A DNA stretch of 64,000 nt from Algoriphagus mannitolivorans DSM 15301. GTDB lineage: Bacteria > Bacteroidota > Bacteroidia > Cytophagales > Cyclobacteriaceae. The translations under genes and the position numbers were made by a program. The first letter of the stretch is position 1. Every line of letters begins with the position of its first letter. A model generated the notes under the pieces. The model was not told the DNA's origin, did not search any database, and was given only the letters and a program-made list of their open reading frames with translations. The stretch covers positions 248,001-312,000 of the forward strand of contig NZ_AUBV01000007.1 in NCBI RefSeq assembly GCF_000429425.1. The letters run 5' to 3'. This document shows positions 1 through 7,595 of this stretch, piece by piece.

Positions 1-58
1 TCAAAGACCCTTTTTTTGATTAATTCTGGAAAAAGATTGAATGGTTTGAGAAATAAAA

Positions 59-85
59 AATCCTGCTTTTGTCAAAAGCAGGATT
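59..85 (-). terminator. Rho-independent terminator after the CpxP-like gene
   Basis: A hairpin with arms aatcctgctttt and aaaagcaggatt has a very short loop and is followed on the minus strand by a T-rich run. It lies about 40 bases past the stop of the CpxP-like gene and should end the sigma/anti-sigma operon. Confidence 0.8.
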
Positions 86-122
86 CTGTAAAAAAGAGAT
101 GGGGATTAATTGACTTCCATTT

Positions 123-614
123 CTATCGAGGAGGATTTCCGGGAGGGGGACCAGCAGGCCCGGAGTTTGTAATGGCTGGAAGAATTTTTGCAATCACTTC
201 CTCAAATTTCTCCAATTGCTCTGGGGCACATAGCCCCTTTAGCTCTTCAAAATGAGAAAAAGTCACTTCTATTTTCTCCCTGTTTATAGCTTGTATTTCC
301 TCCATCAGCTTAATCTTTTTTTCTTCCGGATTTTCTTGGCTCAATTGATCGAAATAGTTGCTAATCAAGGTCCTTTCAATTTTTTCCAAACTGGTGATAT
401 TCTCCCGGTGAGCCTTGGCCATGATCTCAAATTGAGATTTTTGTTCTTCAGAAAAGCCTAATTCCCTGGCAATCTCATCCTTGATTCCTATTTGGTTAGG
501 CATAGGCCTTTGGGGCGGCCGTTTGGGACCCATGGAGAATATTACCATCAAGGCAATATTTATTGCCAAGAGGATAAAAAATCCGATTTTATAAATTGAC
601 TTATTCATTGTCAT
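123..614 (-). CDS. CpxP/Spy-like periplasmic protein of an ECF sigma operon
   Basis: A 163-residue protein with one N-terminal membrane segment or uncleaved signal (about residues 9-28), so most of it should lie in the periplasm. The body is helical and charged and carries two LTxxQ-like segments (LGFSEEQ near residue 52 and LCAPEQ near 128), the hallmark of the CpxP/Spy/ZraP family of periplasmic chaperones and metal sensors. The tail is rich in Pro and Gly. It is the last gene of a three-gene operon and overlaps the small membrane protein before it by 14 bases; an internal ATG two codons on (608) is an equally good start. By analogy with CnrX or CpxP it may sense envelope stress or metal for the sigma factor, but that is inference. 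Confidence 0.7.
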   Translation of the reverse strand: MTMNKSIYKIGFFILLAINIALMVIFSMGPKRPPQRPMPNQIGIKDEIARELGFSEEQKSQFEIMAKAHRENITSLEKIERTLISNYFDQLSQENPEEKKIKLMEEIQAINREKIEVTFSHFEELKGLCAPEQLEKFEEVIAKILPAITNSGPAGPPPGNPPR

Positions 615-912
615 AGAGGTTAAAATCAGAAATCAACTGAGGGTATTCGCTCACGATTTCCACATTTGAGGAAGTGGATTCAGTATTCATTCTGTTAGAA
701 ATTACCCAGATATTAGAAGTTAGTACCAATGCCAAAGAAGCAGCAATCCACATCCAAGCCTTGCCGGTAGATTCCTCCTTTATAGAAATTGTCTTCTGCT
801 GTGCCAGTTTTTGCTGGATTTTCGAAAAACCGTGCTTGGGAGCCTCAGCCCTTTGGATTCCCTCCAGACTAGTTAAGACTCGATTGACTGCATCTTCTCT
901 TTTCATATTCAT
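601..912 (-). CDS. small single-pass membrane protein, putative anti-sigma factor
   Basis: A 103-residue protein with a charged cytoplasmic N-terminal half of about 50 residues, one membrane helix (about residues 52-71, start MWIAASLALVL) and a short acidic C-terminal tail outside. Its start codon overlaps the stop of the ECF sigma gene as ATGA, which implies translational coupling. Position and topology fit an anti-sigma factor. No HxxxCxxC zinc motif of the classic anti-sigma domain is present, so the assignment rests on context. It sits between the sigma factor and a CpxP-like periplasmic protein, an order resembling metal- or envelope-stress operons. Confidence 0.6.
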   Translation of the reverse strand: MNMKREDAVNRVLTSLEGIQRAEAPKHGFSKIQQKLAQQKTISIKEESTGKAWMWIAASLALVLTSNIWVISNRMNTESTSSNVEIVSEYPQLISDFNLYDNE

Positions 913-1511
913 CTTGACGTATTCTTTTTGTTAATCCCTCGCTCCGGGAAAAATTTTTCTAATTCCTGTCTCAAATTTGCCTTGGCTCTTGCAAGCAATG
1001 ATTCCACTGCCTTCCGGGTTTGGTTCATGATTTCCGCCACCTCCTGCTGGGGTAGTCCTTCTATTTGCGTTAGGATAAATACTGTTTTCTGATTTTCGGA
1101 TAATTGATCGATTGCTCTAAATAAGTGTTTGGCATCTTCCTGGTTTTCCATTTTCACTCCTGGGTGCACAAAGTCAGGGGATTCGTATTTTATTTCTGCT
1201 GAGTCTTTGATATACAAGGATGTAAAAATCCCAAAACGCTTTTGACTTTTCTTTTTCCGCAGAAAATCCAAGGACTTGTTGACCGTGATTCGATAAATCC
1301 AGGTGCTTATTGACGAGTTAAACTGAAAATTAGATGCCGTATTGAAAATGGTGACAAACACATCTTGGAGCAATTCTTCAGCGTCTTCGGCATTTTTGGT
1401 ATAACTCAGAAGTGTATTGTAAACCCGACTAGAATACCGGTTATACAGCTGTTCCAAGGCTTCTTCGCTTCCTCCAGCAATGGCTTGTAAACAGCTTTTT
1501 TCGTCAATCAT
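909..1511 (-). CDS. ECF-type sigma-70 factor
   Basis: A 200-residue extracytoplasmic-function sigma factor. Region 2 (about residues 20-90) contains the core-binding and -10 recognition segment (for example ELLQDVFVTIF and STWIYRITVN). Region 4 (about residues 130-185) carries the helix-turn-helix around GLPQQEVAEIMNQTRKAVESL. The two regions are joined by a basic linker with no further domains. It heads a tightly coupled operon with a small membrane protein and a CpxP-like protein, so its activity is probably held at the membrane until an envelope signal arrives. It is divergent from the M13 peptidase gene, with 174 bases between the starts. Confidence 0.92.
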   Translation of the reverse strand: MIDEKSCLQAIAGGSEEALEQLYNRYSSRVYNTLLSYTKNAEDAEELLQDVFVTIFNTASNFQFNSSISTWIYRITVNKSLDFLRKKKSQKRFGIFTSLYIKDSAEIKYESPDFVHPGVKMENQEDAKHLFRAIDQLSENQKTVFILTQIEGLPQQEVAEIMNQTRKAVESLLARAKANLRQELEKFFPERGINKKNTSR

Positions 1512-1685
1512 CCAGTTTTTGAATTGATAAAGAAAGAAATGAGATTATCGGGTGTTTTCCAAGTTCCCGGTTATAATTCCATTCTAGAAGGCATTTTTTT
1601 CGGCTTTATCAATGCGGAGAGATTACAGGAGCGGATTTTTGTCCTTAGGAAATTCTCCTAACTTCCTCCAAAAAACATCCTTCCT

Positions 1686-3704
1686 ATGAAAAAGCTTTTT
1701 TGGATTTCATTTGCGGTGATTTGGGCATGTAATCCCAAACTTCAAGATGATTCGGAACAAAGAGTATTTGTTGATTTACAGGGCATAGATTCCACCATTC
1801 GCCCCGGAGATAATTTCTTTATGCATGTCAATGGCAAATGGTATAACTCTGCTGAAATAGACGCTGACCAAGTGGGAGTTGGGTCATATTCTTTCCTTAA
1901 CATTCCGCAGAAAAAACTACTTGAAAGTATCCTTGAGGAAGTTTCAGCCACCCAAAATCCTGAAGGCAGCATTGAGCAAAAAGTTGGAGATTTCTATGCT
2001 TCAGGCATGGATACCCTTGCGATCAACTCACGCGGCTTTGAACCGGTTCAGTCTAAGCTTTCGCAAATTGACGCCATTGGCTCTTTATCAGATTTAGAGA
2101 AGTATTTGGTAGCTGAGCTCCAATACAGCAGTGAATCCCTCATTGGCCTGAGAATTTCCCCGGATGATGAAAATAGTACCATCAACATCATTCATTTGAG
2201 CCAAACCGGCCTTGGCTTGCCAGATCGGGATTATTACTTCAAAACAGACTCTTCCACGCTTGGAATTCAGAAAGCCTACCATACTTACCTTTCTACCCTT
2301 TTTCAGTTAACAGGTAAAATGGCAAAGGATGCCGAAACCGCTGCGACCAAAGTTTTTGAGATAGAAAAGCAGTTGGCGGAATCCCATAAAACCCGAATCG
2401 AGCGTAGAGTAGTGAAAGAAAACTATCACAAGGTCGCCGTCTCTGATTTGGATAAAAAACATGGAAATATTAGCTGGAAAGAGATTTTTGAAGGTTTGGG
2501 ACTAAAGGCAGATTCTCTTGACATCAGGCAACCGGCTTATTATGACAAGCTCAATGGGCTTTTGAGATCAGTCTCATTGGAGGATTGGAAAACTTATCTC
2601 AGAGCTCACACCTTGACCGAATACGCGAACTATCTGAGTTCTCCTTTTGAAAAAGCCGCTTTTGAATACACCAAAGCCGTTTCTGGGCAATCTAAACAGT
2701 TGACCCGCGCTCAAAAAATGGTTCAGCAAGTGGATCAGCAATTAGGTTTTGATCTGGGACAATTGTATGTGAAGCGATACTTTGATGAGAATGCGAAACA
2801 AAAAGTATTAGATCTTGTCAACAACTTACAGAAGGCCTTCGAACAGCGGATCAACAACTTGGACTGGATGAGCGACAGTACCAAAACCCAGGCCAAGGAA
2901 AAGCTTTATGCCATCACCAAAAAGATAGGCTATCCAGATAAATGGAGAGAATATCCGGTGTCCATTGACCGTGAAAAATATTTCGAAAATGCATTGGCCT
3001 TGCGAAAAGACAATGCCCGATATCAATTGGAAAAGTTTGGAAAAGCACCTGACAAGACGGAGTGGGGGACTACTCCAAGCACGGTGACGGCATATTACAA
3101 TCCTTCCTTGAATGAAATTGTCTTTCCGGCAGGGATTCTCCAGTACCCTTATTTTGATCCCAATGCAGATGATGCCATCAATTATGGAGGCATAGGAATG
3201 GTAATTGGCCATGAACTGACCCATGCTTTTGACGATCAGGGGGCTCAGTTTGATAAAAATGGAAATCTAAAAAACTGGTGGACTAAGGAGGATTATGAGA
3301 AGTTTAAAGCCAAAACACAATTGTTGATCGATCGATATGACACCTTCACTGTTTTGGACTCTGTTCCTGTCAAAGGTGCAATGACAATTGGAGAAAATAC
3401 GGCTGACAATGGGGGAATCTACATCGCCTACAATGCTTTCAAGCTGACCCAACAAGGCCAGGATACTACAAAAATCGACGGATTGACTCCGGATCAGCGT
3501 TTTTGCTATTCTATTGCCAGAATCTGGAGAGTGAAAACAAGGGATGAATTTATGCGAAACTATGTGAATACCAATTCCCATTCTCCAGCCATGTGGAGAG
3601 TGAATGGGCCTCTTATGAATTTTGAGCCTTTCTATGCTGCCTATGGAATTCAGCCAGGGGATAAAAATTATAAAGAGCCTAAGGAAAGAATTAAAATTTG
3701 GTAG
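1686..3704 (+). CDS. M13 family zinc metallopeptidase (neprilysin/PepO-like) lipoprotein
   Basis: A 672-residue endopeptidase of the neprilysin family, full length for the group. A short signal ends in a lipobox (VIWAC, Cys at residue 15), so it should be anchored in the envelope. The N-terminal M13 domain spans about 45-420 and the catalytic domain about 470-672. The zinc site is HELTH (H509 to H513) with the third ligand in ENTAD (E570). The substrate-binding NAYY motif appears as TAYYNP. The C-terminal WRVNGPLMN segment and the closing IKIW (in place of CxxW) match bacterial members. It acts on short peptides. It is single-gene and divergent from the ECF operon. Confidence 0.95.
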   Translation: MKKLFWISFAVIWACNPKLQDDSEQRVFVDLQGIDSTIRPGDNFFMHVNGKWYNSAEIDADQVGVGSYSFLNIPQKKLLESILEEVSATQNPEGSIEQKVGDFYASGMDTLAINSRGFEPVQSKLSQIDAIGSLSDLEKYLVAELQYSSESLIGLRISPDDENSTINIIHLSQTGLGLPDRDYYFKTDSSTLGIQKAYHTYLSTLFQLTGKMAKDAETAATKVFEIEKQLAESHKTRIERRVVKENYHKVAVSDLDKKHGNISWKEIFEGLGLKADSLDIRQPAYYDKLNGLLRSVSLEDWKTYLRAHTLTEYANYLSSPFEKAAFEYTKAVSGQSKQLTRAQKMVQQVDQQLGFDLGQLYVKRYFDENAKQKVLDLVNNLQKAFEQRINNLDWMSDSTKTQAKEKLYAITKKIGYPDKWREYPVSIDREKYFENALALRKDNARYQLEKFGKAPDKTEWGTTPSTVTAYYNPSLNEIVFPAGILQYPYFDPNADDAINYGGIGMVIGHELTHAFDDQGAQFDKNGNLKNWWTKEDYEKFKAKTQLLIDRYDTFTVLDSVPVKGAMTIGENTADNGGIYIAYNAFKLTQQGQDTTKIDGLTPDQRFCYSIARIWRVKTRDEFMRNYVNTNSHSPAMWRVNGPLMNFEPFYAAYGIQPGDKNYKEPKERIKIW

Positions 3705-3876
3705 AAATGGGTTGAAAAATGGTCCATTCGAAAAATTGCAAAGAAGATGTACTCAGAAAATCAGGATTGAGTTTTTGATCCTTGAAAAGTTTAAAGAATG
3801 GAATTTTCAAAAAAAAGTACAGAATTATGCACGTTTTTCTGTAACTTATCTTGATGTTTTAAGTTTCTATGGATAT

Positions 3877-4134
3877 ATGAAGACAGCTACAATCTCAGAC
3901 TTTCGAGCAAATATGAAAGAGCGCCTCAAAGAAATTGAGGACGATCAGGATATTTTGATCCTTTCAGGGCCAAAAAAAAGAGACTTTGTCGTTTTGACTT
4001 TAGATCAATATAATGCCATGGAAGAGACTGCCTATTTACTCTCCACGCAAGCTAATGCTCAAAGGCTTCTGGAAAGTATGGCGCAGGACAAAGCAGGGGA
4101 GACTCTGATGAAAGAGATCAATCTGGACAAATAA
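3877..4134 (+). CDS. yefM: YefM-type antitoxin
   Basis: An 85-residue antitoxin of the Phd/YefM fold. The N-terminal half (ATISDFRANM, then ILILSGPKKRDFVVLTLDQYN) is the DNA-binding dimer domain, which normally represses its own promoter. The C-terminal half is the flexible helix that wraps the toxin. The frame is open further upstream to 3622, but the fold begins at the ATG at 3877 and the upstream part overlaps the M13 gene and resembles nothing. The stop TAA is followed directly by the ATG of the YoeB toxin, giving the usual antitoxin-first order with tight coupling. Confidence 0.92.
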   Translation: MKTATISDFRANMKERLKEIEDDQDILILSGPKKRDFVVLTLDQYNAMEETAYLLSTQANAQRLLESMAQDKAGETLMKEINLDK

Positions 4135-4401
4135 ATGCAAGTTGCATTTACAAATCATGGGTGGGAAGATTACTTGTATTGGCAAGAACATGATCCGGAT
4201 ATTTTGTCCAAAATCAATGAACTGATCCAAGAAATTAAACGAAACCCTTTCAAAGGAAAAGGTAAACCTGAGCCCTTGAAAGGAAATCTAGCGGGCTATT
4301 GGTCAAGAAGGATAACCAGCGAACACCGATTGGTCTATCGAGTGCATGGAATAGGAGAAGAGCAAATGGTTCGAATAATTCAGGTAAGATTTCACTATTG
4401 A
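4135..4401 (+). CDS. yoeB: YoeB-type mRNA interferase toxin
   Basis: An 88-residue ribosome-dependent endoribonuclease that cleaves mRNA in the ribosomal A site. Similarity to E. coli YoeB is clear along the whole length, with the same blocks WEDYLYWQ, KINELI, GKGKPEPLK, W-SRRIT and EHRLVY. The catalytic residues are in place: E46, R65 and the C-terminal H87-Y88, so the toxin looks intact. It starts on the base after the YefM stop codon, and a bidirectional terminator hairpin follows. Complex formation with YefM should neutralise it and enhance autorepression, as in the known family. Confidence 0.95.
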   Translation: MQVAFTNHGWEDYLYWQEHDPDILSKINELIQEIKRNPFKGKGKPEPLKGNLAGYWSRRITSEHRLVYRVHGIGEEQMVRIIQVRFHY

Positions 4402-4442
4402 ATTTTAAGTTGAAAGCTCAATAATTTAAAAGTTATAAAAAG

Positions 4443-4466
4443 GCCCGAAACCAATCAGTTTCGGGC
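4443..4466. terminator. bidirectional terminator between yoeB and the TolC-like gene
   Basis: A perfect 9-base inverted repeat (gcccgaaac / gtttcgggc) has a 6-base loop, flanked by A-rich sequence on the left and T-rich sequence on the right. It lies between two convergent genes and can serve both. Confidence 0.85.
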
Positions 4467-4477
4467 TTTTAACTTAA

Positions 4478-5707
4478 TCATCTATCTAAAAATTCCGATT
4501 GTAGATAATTTATCATCGGAAGCTTTTGCAATAGTTCAGAATGACTCAAATAGTCTATATAAGCTTGGTAAATATCTCTTTTTAGCCGCGCTGAGACGTT
4601 TTTAGATTTTACCAGACTTCTTCTGAGCTTTAGTTCTGTTACTGGATTACTATCTTTGATCTCACTCAGGGTATTGCCCAATCCGTCCATGTCCAGTTCT
4701 TCCAATTGATATTGAATTGTTCTATACCGCTGGGTCAGGTTTTTTACTTTTGTCTTCATCATCAATAGCCCCGCCTCTTGCTCATTTTGAGCCTGGGTTA
4801 ATTCTCCTAGGGCCTCAATGATATCAAGTTTTTTTTCCGCCATTTTCCCCTTGTTGGGGTTAAATAGGGGGAGTCTCACTCCGAGACCAATGCTCCAGGG
4901 ACTCCTTTCCTGTTCAAGGCGGTATTGTTGGTACTGAGCTTGGACATATCCAATATTCAAACTGGATTTTTCCAATGCCCATTCTGCGCTGGCCAATTCT
5001 ACCAGTTTTTGTCGATAGGCAATTTCTCCGTTTTCAGAGGAAACCTGATACCGCTCGATCCATTGTTCAATCCTATCAGTAGAAATCAAGCAAGTCATAG
5101 ACCAGTCAATTTCTTGGGCCTTCGCCAAAGGAGAAAGTGATTCTATTCTCTTCCTCAAAATCTCCTCCTCGAAGGACAATTCCTCCAACTCCGACTGCTT
5201 CTCAAGGAGATCCACCTTCAGTTCTGCATAATCCTCTGCATCAAAAAAGCTAGAGTATCGTTGAGCCTCCAAAATTTGAAGTAAGGAGTGTGTGATCTGC
5301 TGATCTTCTTTTTTCAGCTTAATTTGTTCCTGTAAGTAGGTCCAATCTATAATGGCTGAATAGTGCAGGTGGAGCAACTCCTTCAAGCTTCTATCCTGGT
5401 TGAGTTGAACTGCCTCCTGATAAGTCTTGAAGTACTCATTGTTGCGCTTGATCTCCCCGGGGTTGGCAGGATTTAATCTTAAAGCAAAATCCTGGCGCTG
5501 AGGATCTAACTGGTTGGTTTCCGTGCGGAATTCCACACCTCGAATAGGAGCAAGTTTATAAGATTTGGTCTCCAGATACGCATTTTGCTGCTGGAGAGCC
5601 CTTAGTTCTGGAGCATCCAGTGCTGACCAGAGGAAATCTTCCATGGATACCTGCGCAAAAACGGGGAAAGGCAAGCATATCAATCCAATAATTAGTCTTT
5701 TGATCAT
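4478..5707 (-). CDS. TolC-like outer-membrane efflux protein
   Basis: A 409-residue protein with a clean cleavable signal peptide (MIKRLIIGL to PVFAQ), which is why the ATG at 5707 is preferred over one 16 codons upstream. The rest is mostly long amphipathic helices with Gln/Glu/Leu-rich heptads, and includes a typical LGVRLPLFNPNKGK segment (about residue 270) as found where the second hairpin of TolC-family proteins begins. It follows an HlyD-like gene by 75 bases on the same strand, so the two probably form the periplasmic and outer-membrane parts of one export conduit with the DUF4956 protein and perhaps the CotH-like protein. The cargo is unknown. Confidence 0.75.
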   Translation of the reverse strand: MIKRLIIGLICLPFPVFAQVSMEDFLWSALDAPELRALQQQNAYLETKSYKLAPIRGVEFRTETNQLDPQRQDFALRLNPANPGEIKRNNEYFKTYQEAVQLNQDRSLKELLHLHYSAIIDWTYLQEQIKLKKEDQQITHSLLQILEAQRYSSFFDAEDYAELKVDLLEKQSELEELSFEEEILRKRIESLSPLAKAQEIDWSMTCLISTDRIEQWIERYQVSSENGEIAYRQKLVELASAEWALEKSSLNIGYVQAQYQQYRLEQERSPWSIGLGVRLPLFNPNKGKMAEKKLDIIEALGELTQAQNEQEAGLLMMKTKVKNLTQRYRTIQYQLEELDMDGLGNTLSEIKDSNPVTELKLRRSLVKSKNVSARLKRDIYQAYIDYLSHSELLQKLPMINYLQSEFLDR

Positions 5708-5782
5708 TATATAATGGTTTTTTCGGCCAGATGTAGTCTCAGCAGAGTCGTTCACTTGAAGAGTTTTTCGCTTGCATCTTGC

Positions 5783-6769
5783 TTATCGGATCAAAACTTT
5801 TTCTCCATTGAAATAGGTGTTGTCCTCTGGGATCTCAATGAATACTTGCTGACCAAAAGCTTGAGTCGCTGTGGATTTTTGAAGTATTTCCGGCAATTCA
5901 CTGACGGAGCCGTAGCCTATGACTTTGCCTTGGACAGAATTCCTTCTCTGGTCATAGGAAGCCACAGAGACTAATTTTCCCACCGAGAATTCAGCAGTTT
6001 TTTTACCCACCAGATATGCGACCACGGTGGTAGGATGTAAAGGATTGATCTCCAAAAGAGGGGAGAATGAGTCAACTTGCTCCCCGGGTTTTACATATAC
6101 ATTCTTCACCACTCCGGAGGCAATGGCATATTTGTTCAACTTGCTTTTTTCGGTTTCAAGCAGTTTCAACTCGCTTTCCAGCAGTTCTATTTGATTTTTC
6201 AGCAAATGTTGCTCGGTGGAACTTTCCTGGCCCACATCCTCAATCTTGATATTCATAGCCTCCAAATGCTTTTGCTTTTGAAGCTTCAGCGATCTGATCT
6301 TAATAGCTGATGGAGAGTTGTCACTTGCCTTTTTTTCGTTGCCGAAGCTTTTGGTGAGTGCTTCATTCATTTGGATTTCACTTTCTGACTCCAAAATTTC
6401 AGACTCGAGCTCTTCTAGTTTAATCTCACTTTGAGCTTTGATGTAGGAGATTTCAGCATTCGCCAGCTTTGCTTTTTCCGAAAGTTCCGACCGTAGCACA
6501 GCGATTCTATTGGTAAGCTTGGCGATATGCATTTCTAAGGCTTCACTGGTCAGCTCCACCAATAACTCACCTTCTTTCACTTCCATACCCGGGACTACAT
6601 GAATAGCTTTCACCAAGGCGGATTTCTCAGTTTTCACCTTGTATTCAGAGGTTTGTGCAATCCCAATTGAAGCTTCTCCACTTCCTTTGAAATACCGACC
6701 ACTGATATACAGCATGGCGACTAACATCAAGGCTATCAGGTTATAAAACCAGTTTGAAAAGAGTCTCAT
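5783..6769 (-). CDS. HlyD-type membrane fusion (adaptor) protein
   Basis: A 328-residue inner-membrane-anchored adaptor. One membrane helix (about residues 8-24) is followed by half of a biotinyl-lipoyl domain (VVPGMEVKEGELLVELTS near 58-75), a long coiled-coil hairpin (about 80-215), the second lipoyl half (ASGVVKNVYVKPGEQV near 217-232) and a beta-barrel domain. This layout is the HlyD/EmrA family of tripartite exporters. Its ATG overlaps the DUF4956 stop by one base (TAATG), so the two are translationally coupled. No transporter ATPase or permease is adjacent, so the DUF4956 membrane protein may be the inner-membrane partner; this is inference. Confidence 0.88.
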   Translation of the reverse strand: MRLFSNWFYNLIALMLVAMLYISGRYFKGSGEASIGIAQTSEYKVKTEKSALVKAIHVVPGMEVKEGELLVELTSEALEMHIAKLTNRIAVLRSELSEKAKLANAEISYIKAQSEIKLEELESEILESESEIQMNEALTKSFGNEKKASDNSPSAIKIRSLKLQKQKHLEAMNIKIEDVGQESSTEQHLLKNQIELLESELKLLETEKSKLNKYAIASGVVKNVYVKPGEQVDSFSPLLEINPLHPTTVVAYLVGKKTAEFSVGKLVSVASYDQRRNSVQGKVIGYGSVSELPEILQKSTATQAFGQQVFIEIPEDNTYFNGEKVLIR

Positions 6770-7440
6770 TAGTTTACAAGGATTTCGTTGGAGGATAATT
6801 TGATTTGAGAGACCCCTTCCACCTCAAAAAGGGCATTCACTAGGTCATCTTTCGCTTGTTCTCGATTCAAAGTCACGGCATAGTGATAGCGAGTACCTTT
6901 CTCCCGGGTATGTTGGATGGAAACGGTCCGGAAGTCCTTGCAATACTGCTTTAGAAGTGAGTCTACCTTTTTTAATACACCGGATTCTTGAATGGTAAGA
7001 AACAAGTGATTGTGATGAGAATAGCTTCGAAAAGGTGAGAGATGAAGCAATCCGGCTACGAAACAGAAGAGGATTGAACCCACAAAAGAAATTGTGAATC
7101 CATATACCCCAATCGCTAGACCTGTACTCAATGCAGCAAACAGAAAGAGAACATCCCGCGGATCATCAACCCGGGTTCGAAATCGAATGATGGCCATAGC
7201 ACCAAAGACACCCAGACCTCTGGCAAGGCTATCTCCAATTGCCATCATAACCATGGTGGTCACCACCGCGCCCAAAACCAAGGATTGAAAGAAGTTTTTG
7301 GGATAATATTCTCCTGTAAAGGTGAGCTTGTGGGTAATGGCTATCATGGAAGACAGCACAAAAGCCCAAATAAAGGAATAGGTGATATTGACTAGCTGTG
7401 GATACTCATATACAGGCTGATCCGGAAATAATTCAAACAT
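6769..7440 (-). CDS. DUF4956 integral membrane protein
   Basis: A 223-residue protein with about four to five membrane helices in the N-terminal 130 residues, followed by a cytoplasmic alpha/beta tail (about 150-223) that looks like a small ferredoxin-like domain. The conserved block GVFGAMAIIRFRTRVDDPRDVLFLF identifies DUF4956, a family related in sequence style to MgtC-like proteins. Family members are often next to CotH-like kinases and VTC-type polyphosphate polymerases. Here CotH is upstream and an HlyD-like adaptor is fused by overlap downstream, but no VTC gene is present. The biochemical role is not known. Confidence 0.88.
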   Translation of the reverse strand: MFELFPDQPVYEYPQLVNITYSFIWAFVLSSMIAITHKLTFTGEYYPKNFFQSLVLGAVVTTMVMMAIGDSLARGLGVFGAMAIIRFRTRVDDPRDVLFLFAALSTGLAIGVYGFTISFVGSILFCFVAGLLHLSPFRSYSHHNHLFLTIQESGVLKKVDSLLKQYCKDFRTVSIQHTREKGTRYHYAVTLNREQAKDDLVNALFEVEGVSQIKLSSNEILVN

Positions 7441-7487
7441 AAGTTTCTTTAGTTATTGAAATTGATAAATCAAGGGTAGCCTACCCA

Positions 7488-7507
7488 CATTCCGTTTAAG
7501 CGGAATG
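7488..7507. repeat. short inverted repeat upstream of the DUF4956 gene
   Basis: Arms cattccg and cggaatg (7 bases each, perfect) are separated by 6 bases, in the 155-base gap between the CotH-like and DUF4956 genes. There is no T-run, so it may be an operator or an RNA hairpin rather than a terminator. Confidence 0.5.
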
Positions 7508-7595
7508 CCCAAGTTTTCGCAGGAAGTAGAGATACTTAGGTGATGAGTGTGTACAGCTTCTTGATACTACCTAGGATAGGGGAGTCTAGGGGGAA

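Noticed and set aside
2826..3224. Minus-strand frame opposite the M13 peptidase
   Set aside because: It is antisense to the conserved catalytic region and shows no motifs.
3622..3876. Upstream extension of the YefM frame
   Set aside because: It overlaps the end of the M13 gene, has no similarity to antitoxins, and a good ATG at 3877 starts the known fold.
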